Shown: piece after piece, positions 51,556 to 60,848 of the stretch | Numbering within the stretch: position 1 is the stretch's first letter | Layout: the number at the start of each line of letters is the position of its first letter | Origin: JAIXWP01 sp964428835 | GTDB taxonomy: Bacteria; Bacteroidota; Bacteroidia; Flavobacteriales_D; Sanyastnellaceae | Assembly: GCA_964428835.1 (NCBI GenBank) | Contig: CAYRZQ010000012.1 | Location: 20,421 to 84,420, forward strand | DNA: 64,000 nt | Direction of reading: 5' to 3' | Position numbers and translations under genes: made by a program | Notes under the pieces: generated by a model | The model's input: the letters and a program-made list of their open reading frames with translations, nothing else | Told to the model about the DNA's origin: nothing | Database searches by the model: none

Positions 51556-52089
51556 ATGGCAAATAAAGTATTCCACGTGATGTATGACGACGACCAAAAG
51601 TTGATGGACGCCGCTCGTGCCCTTGTAGCTCAAGGTATTCGCGTAAAAGATGTATTTTCTCCATTCCCAATTCACGGATTGGATCCAGTGATTGGTGTGA
51701 AGCGCACACGTTTAGCGATTACATCATTCATGTATGCTACCACCGGTACGTTGCTTGCGATTATCGGAACATGGTACTTTATGGTACACGACTGGGATTG
51801 GAACATCGGTGGTAAGCCGAACTTCAGTTGGATTGAGAATGCTCCAGCATTCGTTCCTGTGATGTTCGAGTTCTCTGTATTCTGTGGCGCTCACGGAATG
51901 GCAATTACCTACCTCCTCCGCAACGGGACATTGCCTGGAATGCCAGCTAGCAATCCAGACCCACGCACCACAGACGATAAGTTTGTGATGGAAATCGTTA
52001 CAGAGCAGAACACTTCAATGTCAGCATCTGATATCGAAGCGAAGATTCGTGCTACTGATGTTTATGAACTCAGCATTAAGGATTATTGA
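51556..52089 (+). CDS. actD: Alternative complex III subunit ActD (DUF3341)
   Basis: The protein has 177 residues. A cytoplasmic ferredoxin-like fold (KVFHVMYDDDQKLMDAARAL ... GIRVKDVFSPFPIHGLDPVIG) is followed by two helices (about 55-80 and 95-120) and a C-terminal tail with SASDIEAKIRATDVYEL. It is a small structural subunit of ACIII at the cytoplasmic side. The actE start is one base after its stop. Confidence 0.95.
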   Translation: MANKVFHVMYDDDQKLMDAARALVAQGIRVKDVFSPFPIHGLDPVIGVKRTRLAITSFMYATTGTLLAIIGTWYFMVHDWDWNIGGKPNFSWIENAPAFVPVMFEFSVFCGAHGMAITYLLRNGTLPGMPASNPDPRTTDDKFVMEIVTEQNTSMSASDIEAKIRATDVYELSIKDY

Positions 52090-52090
52090 G

Positions 52091-52789
52091 ATGAAAAGAG
52101 TATTTAATATTTTCTTCGGAGTGCTTGCTACCACTACATTATTCGTAGCATGCACGACAGACCCCAATGCACCAGGTGTGGAATACATGCCTGATATGTA
52201 TCGCTCCCCAGCTCCAGAAGCTTATGTGGACTATGGTTCTGCCAAGCATGTGGACTGGACACAAGAGCAAAAGGAAGCAGCTGGCGTGAAGCCAGTATTG
52301 GTTCGTAAGCCAGTGCCTGGAACGATTCCATTTACAGGTAGCGCCGAGGCAGCAGTATTTGTAATGCCATATGCATTGAAGAATACACCAGAAGACTATG
52401 AATTGGCGGCAACAATGGTGAAAAGTCCAATCACATCAACCAAGTTTCACGTAGAGAAGGGAAAGAAGATTTATAATCACATGTGCGTTCACTGCCATGG
52501 TAAAGAAGGTCACGGAGATGGAGCAATCTCTAAGAATGGTCACATCTTGGGTATTCCTGACTATGCTACCAAGTTGAAAGATCTTCCAGAAGGTAAGATG
52601 TATCACACCATTACCTATGGTAAAGGTTTGATGGGTCAACACGCTTCTCAGCTCAATCAGCTTGAGCGCTGGCAAGTAATTGAATATGTAAAATGTTTGC
52701 AACAAGGTGTAAGCAATCCAGAATTTGATGCTAACGATATGTTGGTGTTAAACAAGGCTGCTGCAGCCCCAGCTGACTCAATAAAGTAA
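52091..52789 (+). CDS. actE: Alternative complex III subunit ActE (monoheme cytochrome c lipoprotein)
   Basis: From the ATG at 52091 the protein has 232 residues; the longer frame from 52049 only extends into actD. The lipobox LFVAC gives lipidated Cys21. A cytochrome c domain has CVHCHGKEGHGDG and a late Met ligand in GKGLMGQHASQL. It accepts electrons from ActA and passes them to the oxidase. The conserved opening MPDMYRSPAPEAY is typical of ActE. Confidence 0.95.
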   Translation: MKRVFNIFFGVLATTTLFVACTTDPNAPGVEYMPDMYRSPAPEAYVDYGSAKHVDWTQEQKEAAGVKPVLVRKPVPGTIPFTGSAEAAVFVMPYALKNTPEDYELAATMVKSPITSTKFHVEKGKKIYNHMCVHCHGKEGHGDGAISKNGHILGIPDYATKLKDLPEGKMYHTITYGKGLMGQHASQLNQLERWQVIEYVKCLQQGVSNPEFDANDMLVLNKAAAAPADSIK

Positions 52790-52822
52790 AAAACTCCTAC
52801 TAACCCCGGTTCGACCAAGGAT

Positions 52823-54067
52823 ATGGCACAAGAAAATAAGTTGCATTTTGAATTTCCATCTAACGTAAAGAAGGGCACCATGGTGCTCATGGTTGTGGGT
52901 ATTATAGCTACAGCCCTTGGATGGTTTGCAGATAAAACAGATCATCACCAATATTGGTGGGCTAACCTATTGATCAATGGATTCTTCTTCTTCGCGATCG
53001 CATTAGGTGCACTCTTCTTTTATGCTTTGCAATACGCTGCTGAAGTGGCATGGTCTGCAATGCTCAAAAGAATCTTCGAAGCAATCTACTCGTATATTCC
53101 AATAGGATTTGGGGTAATTTTCTTCGTATTACTCGTTGGTCAATTCCACGGTCACCACTTGTATCATTGGATGGACAGCAGTGTCTATGATGTGAATGCT
53201 CCAGAGTATGACCCTATCATAGCTAACAAGCGCCCTTATTTGTCGCCTTGGTTCTTCTGGTTGCGTACAATAGTGTACGGTGCAACATTTATCTATTTTG
53301 CCCGCACATTCCGCAAATGGTCATTGCAGGAAGATGAAGTAGGGGGTACTGAAATTCACTTCCGCTTCTTCCGCAAGTCTGCTGTATTCCTCGTGTTTTT
53401 CGCAGTGTTCAGCTCAACTCTTGCTTGGGACTGGTTGATGAGTATTGATGTTCACTGGTTCTCTACCATGTATGGCTGGTATATCTTCGCTGGAATGTGG
53501 GTGTCAGCTATCACTATTACTACTCTTTTGGTAATTTGGTTAAAAGGAAAAGGCTACCTCGCAAGCGTAAATAATTCTCACATTCATGACTTAGGTAAAT
53601 GGATGTTTGCGATCTCAATGTTGTGGAGCTACTTGTGGTTCTGTCAGTATATGCTGATTTGGTATTCTGATATTCCTGAAGAGATTACATACTTCAAAGA
53701 GAGATATGATCACTATATGTTTGGAATGTGGGGCGTATTCGCAGTGAACTTTGCAATACCATTCTATGTTCTTATAGCACGTGACGCAAAGAGAAACTTC
53801 AAGTTCTTGACAAGAGTTGGGGTAATCATCATCCTTGGTCACTGGGCTGACCTATACATCGCGATCATTCCTGGTACCATCCACGGTCACCTTGAGTGGG
53901 GATTCGGTGAAGCTCATCACACTACTTTCGTTGGCTGGTTTGAAATAGGAATGTTCCTTGGCTTCCTTGGATTATTCATATACACTATTTTAAATACATT
54001 AAGTAAGGCTCGTATCACTCCTGCTAAGCATCCTTTCTTACAGGAAAGTGAACACCACAGCATCTAA
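52823..54067 (+). CDS. actF: Alternative complex III subunit ActF (NrfD-related membrane protein)
   Basis: The protein has 414 residues and about ten helices, a distant paralogue of ActC. Conserved phrases include LFFYALQYAAEVAWS, RPYLSPWFFWLRTIVYG, LAWDWLMSIDVHWFSTMYGWY and WFCQYMLIWYSDIPEE. It forms the second half of the membrane core. Charged and His residues in these helices are candidates for a proton path. It lies 33 bases after actE. Confidence 0.95.
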   Translation: MAQENKLHFEFPSNVKKGTMVLMVVGIIATALGWFADKTDHHQYWWANLLINGFFFFAIALGALFFYALQYAAEVAWSAMLKRIFEAIYSYIPIGFGVIFFVLLVGQFHGHHLYHWMDSSVYDVNAPEYDPIIANKRPYLSPWFFWLRTIVYGATFIYFARTFRKWSLQEDEVGGTEIHFRFFRKSAVFLVFFAVFSSTLAWDWLMSIDVHWFSTMYGWYIFAGMWVSAITITTLLVIWLKGKGYLASVNNSHIHDLGKWMFAISMLWSYLWFCQYMLIWYSDIPEEITYFKERYDHYMFGMWGVFAVNFAIPFYVLIARDAKRNFKFLTRVGVIIILGHWADLYIAIIPGTIHGHLEWGFGEAHHTTFVGWFEIGMFLGFLGLFIYTILNTLSKARITPAKHPFLQESEHHSI

Positions 54068-54105
54068 GTTAGTTTGAATAAGAACAGAGAAAAAAAGATA
54101 CAGAC

Positions 54106-55365
54106 ATGAAACTTTTAATACTGTTGGTCGGCGTTTTGGGAATCATCGCGATTGCTCAATTGACCAAGGTTTATGAATTGACAAGAGGCATGCGCAAGAA
54201 CCGTGAGGAAGACATTTCTCCGGCTGACAATAAGCTTCAAGCAAATTTGATGCTCGTTTGGATGTTCATCTTCTTCGGAGGTGTTATTTGGTTGTACTCT
54301 CGTTACGGCAACTATCTGCCAGAGTCGGCTTCTGAGCACGGTGTAGAAGTAGATAACCTCATGAAGATCAACATTTGGATGATCACCATCGTATTCTTTA
54401 TCGTGAATGCGTTGTTGTTTATCTTCTCTTACAAGTACTATTACAGAAAAGACAGAAAGGCTCGCTTCTTCGCTCATGACAATCGTCTTGAGATGATTTG
54501 GACTTTGATTCCTGGTGTGACCATGGCCTTCATCATTGTTTATGGTTTGATTACTTGGAATCACATGACAGGCCCAGCTTCTGCAGATGCAATACAGGTA
54601 GAAGTATATTCAAAGCAATTCGGTTGGATTGTTCGCTACCCTGGTGATGACAAGACATTCGGTTCTTCTACCTACAATCTTATCGATCCAGCAGCTAACC
54701 CACTCGGTCTTATCACAGCAGAAAACGTGAAAGAGAGAGTAGATGCAATTGACGCCGATATCGAAAAGTTAAAAGCTGAGATTGAAGCCAACGAAAAATT
54801 GCCTTTGTGGCCAGATTCATACGTTGAAAGCCAAAATGAAAAGCTATACAGATTGGAGCGTTTAAAGCAGCGTATCCTCGATATCGATGAGACTAAGAAC
54901 CCAAAGACTGGTCTTAGTGAATGGGCTGCATCAAGCGATGACAGAATTGTGAATACTGAACTTCACATTCCAGTGGGCAAAGAGGTAGAATTTATTTTCC
55001 GCTCTCAGGATGTGATTCACAGTGCCTACATGCCTCACTTCAGAGCGCAGATGAACACTGTGCCAGGTATTCCAACAAGATTCAAAATGAAGCCAACCAT
55101 CACTACTGCAGAGATGAGAGAAAAACTCGGCGACGACGAGTTCAACTACATCCTTCTTTGTAACAAAGTGTGTGGAGTTTCTCATTACAACATGAAAATA
55201 AACGTTATTGTTGAATCTGAGAAAGATTACCTTGCGTGGGTGGAAAAACAGAAGAAATTCAAGCAAGACGAAACACAAGAAGAATCATCATCCTCTACTA
55301 CAGATACAACAGCTGTTGCAGGTATTCCTGCGGTGGTTGTAAAAAACATCGCACAAAAGAAATAA
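54106..55365 (+). CDS. coxB: Cytochrome c oxidase subunit II with coiled-coil insert
   Basis: The protein has 419 residues, long for the family (about 250-350). Helices lie at about 5-20, 43-63 and 85-108, with another at about 130-150. The CuA domain includes the ligand set C352-x3-C356-x3-H360-x2-M363 (CNKVCGVSHYNM) and the earlier His in SQDVIHSAYMP. Lys stands where many families have Glu; that position binds copper through its backbone, so function should hold. An insert at about 206-266 (VKERVDAIDADIEKLKAEIE ... RLERLKQRILDID) is predicted coiled coil, between the first strands of the CuA domain. It passes electrons from ACIII to CoxA. Confidence 0.95.
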   Translation: MKLLILLVGVLGIIAIAQLTKVYELTRGMRKNREEDISPADNKLQANLMLVWMFIFFGGVIWLYSRYGNYLPESASEHGVEVDNLMKINIWMITIVFFIVNALLFIFSYKYYYRKDRKARFFAHDNRLEMIWTLIPGVTMAFIIVYGLITWNHMTGPASADAIQVEVYSKQFGWIVRYPGDDKTFGSSTYNLIDPAANPLGLITAENVKERVDAIDADIEKLKAEIEANEKLPLWPDSYVESQNEKLYRLERLKQRILDIDETKNPKTGLSEWAASSDDRIVNTELHIPVGKEVEFIFRSQDVIHSAYMPHFRAQMNTVPGIPTRFKMKPTITTAEMREKLGDDEFNYILLCNKVCGVSHYNMKINVIVESEKDYLAWVEKQKKFKQDETQEESSSSTTDTTAVAGIPAVVVKNIAQKK

Positions 55366-55392
55366 TTTAAAATTTAATCAGAGGACAAAGAA

Positions 55393-57168
55393 ATGGGAGC
55401 ACACGCAGAACACGGACATGGACACCACCATGAAGAGAGCTTTGTTTCAAAGTACATTTTCTCACAAGATCACAAAATGATTTCCAAACAGTTCTTGGTA
55501 ACTGCTATCTTCATGGGTATCATCGCTGTGATGTTGTCAATCTTCTTCCGTCTCCAATTGGGATGGCCAGGAGAAAGTTTTGGTATCCTCAACTTCTTCC
55601 TTGGTGATAAATGGGCACCAAACGGAGTGTTGAATGGTAATGCCTATTTGGCAATGGTAACAATCCACGGTACTATCATGGTATTCTTCGTATTGACAGG
55701 TGGATTGTCAGGAACATTTGCCAACCTACTCATTCCATTGCAGATTGGAGCACGTGATATGGCATCAGGTTTCTTGAACATGTTGTCATTCTGGTTCTTC
55801 CTAGCGTCTTCAATTATAATGGTAGCTTCATTGTTCGTTGAGGGTGGTGCCGCATCAGGTGGTTGGACAGTTTATCCTCCGCTATCGGCGCTTCCACAGG
55901 CAATGCCAGGTTCTGGAACAGGTATGACATTGTGGTTGATTTCAATGGTATTATTCGTAGCTTCTTCACTTCTAGGAGGTTTGAACTACATCGTTACCAT
56001 CGTTAACCTCCGCACCAAAGGAATGAAGATGACACGTCTTCCACTTACAATGTGGGCGTTGTTGGTAACAGCAATCCTTGGTGTATTGTCTTTCCCAGTT
56101 CTTGTATCTGCAGTTGTATTGCTTTTGATGGACCGTGGTTTCGGTACAGCTTTCTACCTTTCTGATATCTTTATCGAGGGTCAAGCTCTTGACGTAACAG
56201 GTGGTTCACCAATTCTTTATCAGCACTTGTTCTGGTTCCTTGGTCACCCAGAGGTTTACATCGTATTGTTACCAGCCTTGGGTATTTCGTCTGAGGTTAT
56301 TGCAACAAATGCTCGCAAACCAATCTTTGGTTACAAGGCAATGGTGGGATCTATCCTTGCAATTGGTTTCCTTTCGTTCATCGTTTGGGGTCACCACATG
56401 TATGTAACGGGTATGAACCCATTCATCGGATCGGTATTCGTATTCACCACTCTTTTGATTGCGATTCCTTCTGCTGTGAAAGCATTTAACTACCTCACCA
56501 CATTATGGCAAGGTAATATTCGCTTCACACCAGCAATGTTATTCTCAATAGGACTAGTATCAACGTTCGTAACAGGTGGTCTCACAGGTATCATCCTCGC
56601 TGACTCGGCGCTTGACGTAAACGTACACGATACATATTTCGTAGTAGCTCACTTCCACATTGTAATGGGTATGTCAGCAATCTTCGGAATGTTGGCTGGT
56701 ATCTACCACTGGTTCCCAAAGATGTTTGGACGCATGATGAATACCAAGTTGGGCTATGCTCACTTCTGGTTGACATTGATTTGCGGTTATGGAGTATTCT
56801 TCCCAATGCACTTTGTGGGAATGGCTGGAGCTCCACGTCGTTACTACAGCTACTCTGAGTTTGAATTCTTGGATTGGGTAATGGACTTGAACCCATTGAT
56901 CTCAACGTTCGCCATCATCGGTGGTGCTGCGCAGATTTTGTTCTTGTTCAACTTCTTCCACAGCATCTATTATGGTCAAGTGGCAACACAAAATCCATGG
57001 GGTTCAAATACACTCGAGTGGACTACACCAGTAGAGCACATCCACGGCAACTGGCCTGGTGCAATTCCAGAAGTACACCGTTGGGCTTATGACTACAGCA
57101 ACCCAGAGCACGAAGAAGATTTCGTTCCTCAAGTGGTGCCCCTCAAGCCCGGCGAACACGCACACTAA
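55393..57168 (+). CDS. coxA: Cytochrome c oxidase subunit I
   Basis: The protein has 591 residues and 12 core helices. It is the heme-copper catalytic subunit that reduces oxygen and pumps protons. HTIMVFFVLTGGLSGTFANLL near the low-spin heme, the CuB/tyrosine segment LFWFLGHPEVYIVLLPALG, VWGHHMYVTGM and the heme His pair VHDTYFVVAHFHIVMG are all visible. The N-terminus is unusually His-rich (GAHAEHGHGHHHEE). Subunits III and IV are not encoded next to it. It ends the operon; a strong terminator follows at 57241-57270. Confidence 0.97.
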   Translation: MGAHAEHGHGHHHEESFVSKYIFSQDHKMISKQFLVTAIFMGIIAVMLSIFFRLQLGWPGESFGILNFFLGDKWAPNGVLNGNAYLAMVTIHGTIMVFFVLTGGLSGTFANLLIPLQIGARDMASGFLNMLSFWFFLASSIIMVASLFVEGGAASGGWTVYPPLSALPQAMPGSGTGMTLWLISMVLFVASSLLGGLNYIVTIVNLRTKGMKMTRLPLTMWALLVTAILGVLSFPVLVSAVVLLLMDRGFGTAFYLSDIFIEGQALDVTGGSPILYQHLFWFLGHPEVYIVLLPALGISSEVIATNARKPIFGYKAMVGSILAIGFLSFIVWGHHMYVTGMNPFIGSVFVFTTLLIAIPSAVKAFNYLTTLWQGNIRFTPAMLFSIGLVSTFVTGGLTGIILADSALDVNVHDTYFVVAHFHIVMGMSAIFGMLAGIYHWFPKMFGRMMNTKLGYAHFWLTLICGYGVFFPMHFVGMAGAPRRYYSYSEFEFLDWVMDLNPLISTFAIIGGAAQILFLFNFFHSIYYGQVATQNPWGSNTLEWTTPVEHIHGNWPGAIPEVHRWAYDYSNPEHEEDFVPQVVPLKPGEHAH

Positions 57169-57176
57169 CGAAGTCG

Positions 57177-57211
57177 CAATTCTCAATTCTAAATTCAGAA
57201 TTCAGAATTAT
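57177..57211. repeat. Five-unit heptamer repeat after coxA
   Basis: Units CAATTCT, CAATTCT, AAATTCA, GAATTCA, GAATTAT start eight bases after the coxA stop and precede its terminator. Confidence 0.65.
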
Positions 57212-57240
57212 AAAAGAAGAGATTAAAGTTATAGAATTAA

Positions 57241-57270
57241 AAGCGCTCCAGATGGGGCGCTTTTTTTTTT
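57241..57270 (+). terminator. Rho-independent terminator of the act-cox operon
   Basis: AAGCGCTCC (57241-57249), loop AGAT, GGGGCGCTT (57254-57262) with one G-T pair, then a run of ten T. Confidence 0.88.
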
Positions 57271-57366
57271 GAATTCGCTATTAATAATTCGCAATAGGGA
57301 AACCTTTATTCCACGGTCGCTTCGTCGCCTTTCCGATTCCCTTGTTCCAAAAATCCCTTCTTCCGT

Positions 57367-57394
57367 GTTCCTTGTTCTTTGTTCCTTGTTCTTT
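57367..57394. repeat. Four-unit heptamer repeat (GTTCCTT/GTTCTTT)
   Basis: GTTCCTT and GTTCTTT alternate twice, followed by similar degenerate sequence. It lies between the operon terminator and the next gene start at 57419. Confidence 0.65.
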
Positions 57395-57418
57395 TGTTCC
57401 CCTGCTTACCTTTGCCCC

Positions 57419-58066
57419 ATGCGTCGACGAATCGTACTGAGTACTGTTTTAATAATTTGGAGCGCCCTTACAAACGCTCAGAGCGTCAATCTTTCAGATT
57501 CGTTGTATCAAGTATTTAGGAATAAACCAAAGCCATCGCTGAAGCTCGATTTTCGCAATTCATTCATCACAGGAAGCACCGTACAAATAGGAGGGGTGAA
57601 AGCAGGAATGAGTTTTGGAAAAACAATGAATATTGGTCTCGGCTATAGTTGGTTGTACAGCCATTTTGATCAGGTTTATTATCAGCAAGAAGTAGAGAAA
57701 ATCGGTCGCCTGCGCATGCGCTATCTGGGGCCTTACATCGAATATTCTTTTTATAGAAAAAACCCTTGGGAAGCGATGGTGACAGCAAACGTGGGTTATG
57801 GAAGTATTTTTCTTGATCCCAATGGAAAGAGGACAGGCGAGCGACTGTTCGAAGCAAGGGCATTTGTTTACGAACCCACCATTGCCTTCGAATACAAAAT
57901 CGCCAATCTCATTGGCGTTGGTGCAGGGTATGGTTACAGACTCGTTATAAGGGGCAATAGAGACATCGAACAACAATTTACGGCTCCTGTTTACGTATTG
58001 CGATTTCGATTGATTTTAGACCGCTTTGAGAAGCTCTGGAAAGACCGAATAGGGAAGGAGGAGTGA
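57419..58066 (+). CDS. Predicted outer-membrane beta-barrel protein
   Basis: From the ATG at 57419 the protein has 215 residues with signal peptide MRRRIVLSTVLIIWSALTNAQ. The frame is open 150 bases further upstream but only through repeat sequence, so the ATG is preferred. The mature part alternates aromatic and polar residues in about eight strands (INIGLGYSWLYSHF-like, RLRMRYLGPYIEYSFYRK, AMVTANVGYGSIFL, GVGAGYGYRLVI, VYVLRFRLILDRF). No specific family was recognised. It sits 29 bases before ruvB and could share a transcript with it. Confidence 0.75.
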   Translation: MRRRIVLSTVLIIWSALTNAQSVNLSDSLYQVFRNKPKPSLKLDFRNSFITGSTVQIGGVKAGMSFGKTMNIGLGYSWLYSHFDQVYYQQEVEKIGRLRMRYLGPYIEYSFYRKNPWEAMVTANVGYGSIFLDPNGKRTGERLFEARAFVYEPTIAFEYKIANLIGVGAGYGYRLVIRGNRDIEQQFTAPVYVLRFRLILDRFEKLWKDRIGKEE

Positions 58067-58095
58067 GACGCAAATACATTTACTTTTGAAACGAG

Positions 58096-59118
58096 ATGAC
58101 AGACGGATTTGATATCAGAAATGAAGCCGATCAGCCCACCGATAAGGAGCTGGACAAAGTATTGCGTCCCAAAAGTTTCGACGACTTTACCGGACAAGGG
58201 CAAGTACTAGAAAATTTGGAGGTATTTGTAAAAGCCGCCAAACTTCGCAGCGAAGCACTCGACCATGTTCTGTTTCATGGTCCTCCCGGTCTGGGCAAGA
58301 CTACTTTGGCATATATCATTGCCAATGAAATGGGCGTGAGCATGAAGACTACCAGTGGTCCCGTGCTCGACAAACCGGCCGACCTCGCGGGGTTGCTCAC
58401 CAACCTTGAACCGAATGATGTGCTATTCATTGACGAAATACATCGTTTGAGTCCAGTGGTGGAGGAATATCTCTACTCGGCGATGGAAGATTATTGCATC
58501 GACTTAGTGATAGACACCGGACCGAATGCTCGTTCGGTTCAGATAAAGTTAAATCCATTTACACTCGTGGGTGCCACTACACGCAGTGGATTGCTCACGG
58601 CGCCATTGCGTGCGCGTTTCGGCATCAATGCGCGACTTCAATATTATGATGCGAAGACATTGACCAATATCGTGGAGCGCAGTTCTGAATTGTTGCGCAT
58701 CGAAATAAAAGAAGATGCGGCTTATGAGATAGCACGCAGAAGCCGCGGTACACCTCGTATTGCGAATGCACTGTTGCGACGTGTGCGTGATTTTGCGCAA
58801 ATCAAGGGCGACGGAACCATTGAAATCAACATCACCAAAACCGCACTGAATGCACTCAACGTGGATACTTTGGGATTGGATGAAATGGACAACAAGATAT
58901 TGATGACCATGATGGACAAGTTCAACGGCGGCCCTGTTGGACTCACCACCATAGCCACTGCCGTGGGCGAAGACGCAGGAACCATTGAGGAAGTGTACGA
59001 ACCTTTTTTAATTCAGGAAGGCTTTCTAACCCGCACCCCCCGCGGCCGCCAGCTCACCGAGCTCACCTACAAACACCTCGGCAAAATCCGCAAACCCGAT
59101 GTGGGGAAGTTGTTTTAA
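58096..59118 (+). CDS. ruvB: Holliday junction branch-migration helicase RuvB
   Basis: The protein has 340 residues. It is the AAA+ hexameric motor of RuvAB. RPKSFDDFTGQ, Walker A GPPGLGKTTLA, Walker B LFIDEIHRLSPVVEE, sensor 1 GATTRSGLLTAPLRARFG and the C-terminal winged helix (ending RTPRGRQLTELTYKHLG) are present. A -7 box TACTTTTG is at 58081-58088. In many Flavobacteriia ruvB lies beside the cox genes and queG; here unrelated genes separate ruvB from queG. Confidence 0.98.
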   Translation: MTDGFDIRNEADQPTDKELDKVLRPKSFDDFTGQGQVLENLEVFVKAAKLRSEALDHVLFHGPPGLGKTTLAYIIANEMGVSMKTTSGPVLDKPADLAGLLTNLEPNDVLFIDEIHRLSPVVEEYLYSAMEDYCIDLVIDTGPNARSVQIKLNPFTLVGATTRSGLLTAPLRARFGINARLQYYDAKTLTNIVERSSELLRIEIKEDAAYEIARRSRGTPRIANALLRRVRDFAQIKGDGTIEINITKTALNALNVDTLGLDEMDNKILMTMMDKFNGGPVGLTTIATAVGEDAGTIEEVYEPFLIQEGFLTRTPRGRQLTELTYKHLGKIRKPDVGKLF

Positions 59119-59123
59119 GAGTT

Positions 59124-59151
59124 ACGGAGGTACTGAGGGACGGAGGTACTG
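59124..59151. repeat. 12-base direct repeat after ruvB
   Basis: ACGGAGGTACTG occurs at 59124-59135 and 59140-59151, starting five bases after the ruvB stop. It is similar in position to the heptamer repeats elsewhere. Confidence 0.6.
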
Positions 59152-59230
59152 GATTGAGCTCGATTAAGAGGTAATTTCTCACAGGAATTTAAACGACTTT
59201 CGAAGAGCGAAACATTTACTCGGATAAAAA

Positions 59231-59260
59231 AAACTCCCCGAATTTTCGGGGAGTTTTTTT
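59231..59260. terminator. Bidirectional terminator between ruvB and the SprB-repeat gene
   Basis: AAACTCCCCGA and TCGGGGAGTTT pair around a four-base loop, with a T run on the right and an A run on the left (T run on the minus strand). It can end both convergent transcripts. Confidence 0.88.
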
Positions 59261-59262
59261 TA

Positions 59263-60693
59263 TTACTCTAATATGATTCTTGAAACATGTTCTCTGCCGC
59301 TGCTATCAATGGCTTTGAGCAGATAAATACCAGAAGGTTGTGCAGACAAATCGTATGTTGATAGAACAGAATTATTCTGCGTAGCATGAATGAGCTGTCC
59401 TGAAATATTGAATATTTCGACACGATCAATTTCTTCTTTTGCTATCCAAGTAATTTGTCCATTGGTTGGATTTGGAAAGACCAAAATTTCTGAAGCTTGG
59501 GGTGTATTTGCTTCAGCAATGTTTGTAGGTCCGCCAGCTGGTCCAAACACTGTAAAGTAGGCCCAAGCCGCGCACAATGGATCTCCCGTTTCTGTTACCA
59601 AAACAGCATACGTTCCAACAGGAAGATTACTAATTGATGTGCCTGTTGCTCCCGTATTCCACAGGTACTCATATGATCCGCTGCCGCCAGAAGCGGTAAC
59701 GCTAACGCTGCCATTGCCTGTGTAGATAGAGTTGCTGGATGAGTTTGTTCCGCTAATGCTCAAGGACAAATTGCAACCTCCGATGGCCACGTAATAAGTG
59801 CCCACACGTTGACATCCGTTGGCGTCTGTTACGGTCACGACGTATGCTCCTGGAATTAAATTGTTGATGCTTTGTGTTGTCTCTAGATTACTCCATGCGT
59901 AAGAATATGGCGCCGTTCCGCCCGAAGGAGTTACCGAAGCAGTACCATCGAGAGCACCAAGACTTGATTCTCCAGAACCACTCATGCTAATAGTGAAGTC
60001 GTCGCAAGAAGGAAGATTGAGCACGATGGCATCAACAAAAAACTCACTGCCTGCTACTGGTGTTGGCAGCGGTAGATCTGGAACACCGAAGGCGCTCAGG
60101 TCCGGTACAGAGCCAATACTTGATGTGGCCCAAATATTCAATCGATCAGGTGTTAGGTTGGAATAATAGGCGATTGGAATATTTACAGTTGTCCAATTGT
60201 TTACATCAACAGATACTTCGAAAAATCCTTCTCCAATTGTTTCATCTTCTTCTGTAGCAGGATTGAAGCGAGTGAGTTCCACTTGCAGACCGCATGCATC
60301 ATTGTTGGCAGGGTTTGCTTTGTAGCGAAAGTCAACAGAAATGGGGCGCTGAGTGTATGGAATTCCAGGGTTTTCAAAGGAGCCAAGCTGTATACTTCCA
60401 CCCAAAGGATTCGGCAATGGAGTGGGTGGACCAAAAGGACCGAATATCGCGAAGTCGGGACACTCAGGACAATCGCCTGTTACCATGCGTACGCTTGAGC
60501 TACCTTCTGCTGGAGATGAAGTTACCTGAAATACTGTTTGATCACCGCCACTAGGTTGAGTCAAGGAGTTGGAAGTGGACCAGCCTGTAGGATTATTGCC
60601 AGTCCAGTTTTCAAAATTGAGATTGGATTGCGCCGACGCTATCTGAGCGACAACGAGTAGTTTGAATAAAACAAGAGTAGTTATTCTCTTCAT
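59263..60693 (-). CDS. Secreted SprB-repeat protein with T9SS type A sorting domain
   Basis: From the ATG at 60693 the protein has 476 residues with signal peptide MKRITTLVLFKLLVVAQIASAQ; the longer frame adds 25 residues without a signal. Residues about 25-235 form a jelly-roll-like carbohydrate-binding-type domain (NFENWTGNNPTGWSTSNS ... NPGIPYTQRPISVDFRYKA). Two SprB repeats follow (about 240-390; SGGTAPYSYAWSN ... VTVTDANGC and SGGSGSYEYLWNTGATG). The end (ILVFPNPTNGQITW ... GIYLLKAIDSSG) is a T9SS type A sorting domain. SprB repeats occur in gliding and surface adhesins. It interrupts the common ruvB-queG neighbourhood. Confidence 0.88.
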   Translation of the reverse strand: MKRITTLVLFKLLVVAQIASAQSNLNFENWTGNNPTGWSTSNSLTQPSGGDQTVFQVTSSPAEGSSSVRMVTGDCPECPDFAIFGPFGPPTPLPNPLGGSIQLGSFENPGIPYTQRPISVDFRYKANPANNDACGLQVELTRFNPATEEDETIGEGFFEVSVDVNNWTTVNIPIAYYSNLTPDRLNIWATSSIGSVPDLSAFGVPDLPLPTPVAGSEFFVDAIVLNLPSCDDFTISMSGSGESSLGALDGTASVTPSGGTAPYSYAWSNLETTQSINNLIPGAYVVTVTDANGCQRVGTYYVAIGGCNLSLSISGTNSSSNSIYTGNGSVSVTASGGSGSYEYLWNTGATGTSISNLPVGTYAVLVTETGDPLCAAWAYFTVFGPAGGPTNIAEANTPQASEILVFPNPTNGQITWIAKEEIDRVEIFNISGQLIHATQNNSVLSTYDLSAQPSGIYLLKAIDSSGREHVSRIILE

Positions 60694-60793
60694 AATTGAG
60701 GAATTAAATTGTTGGTTAAAAAAATTAAGACGTCTTGTTTTTTGGTACCCAAACACCATGCCACTCAACCAATAATTTGAGTATCAATAATTC

Positions 60794-60848
60794 CCCCATT
60801 CCCCATTCCCTATCTACCTATTCTTGTTCCCGTTCCCGTTCCCGTTCT
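60794..60848. repeat. Mixed heptamer/hexamer repeat against the Mpo1-like stop codon
   Basis: CCCCATT twice (60794-60807), then degenerate units, then GTTCCC three times (60826-60843) running into the stop codon at 60847-60849. Confidence 0.6.

Noticed and set aside
57177..57394. CRISPR-like array
   Set aside because: Units are only seven bases, degenerate and without spacers; no cas genes.
57269..57418. N-terminal extension of the outer-membrane protein
   Set aside because: It reads through heptamer repeats and would bury the signal peptide; the ATG at 57419 is preferred.
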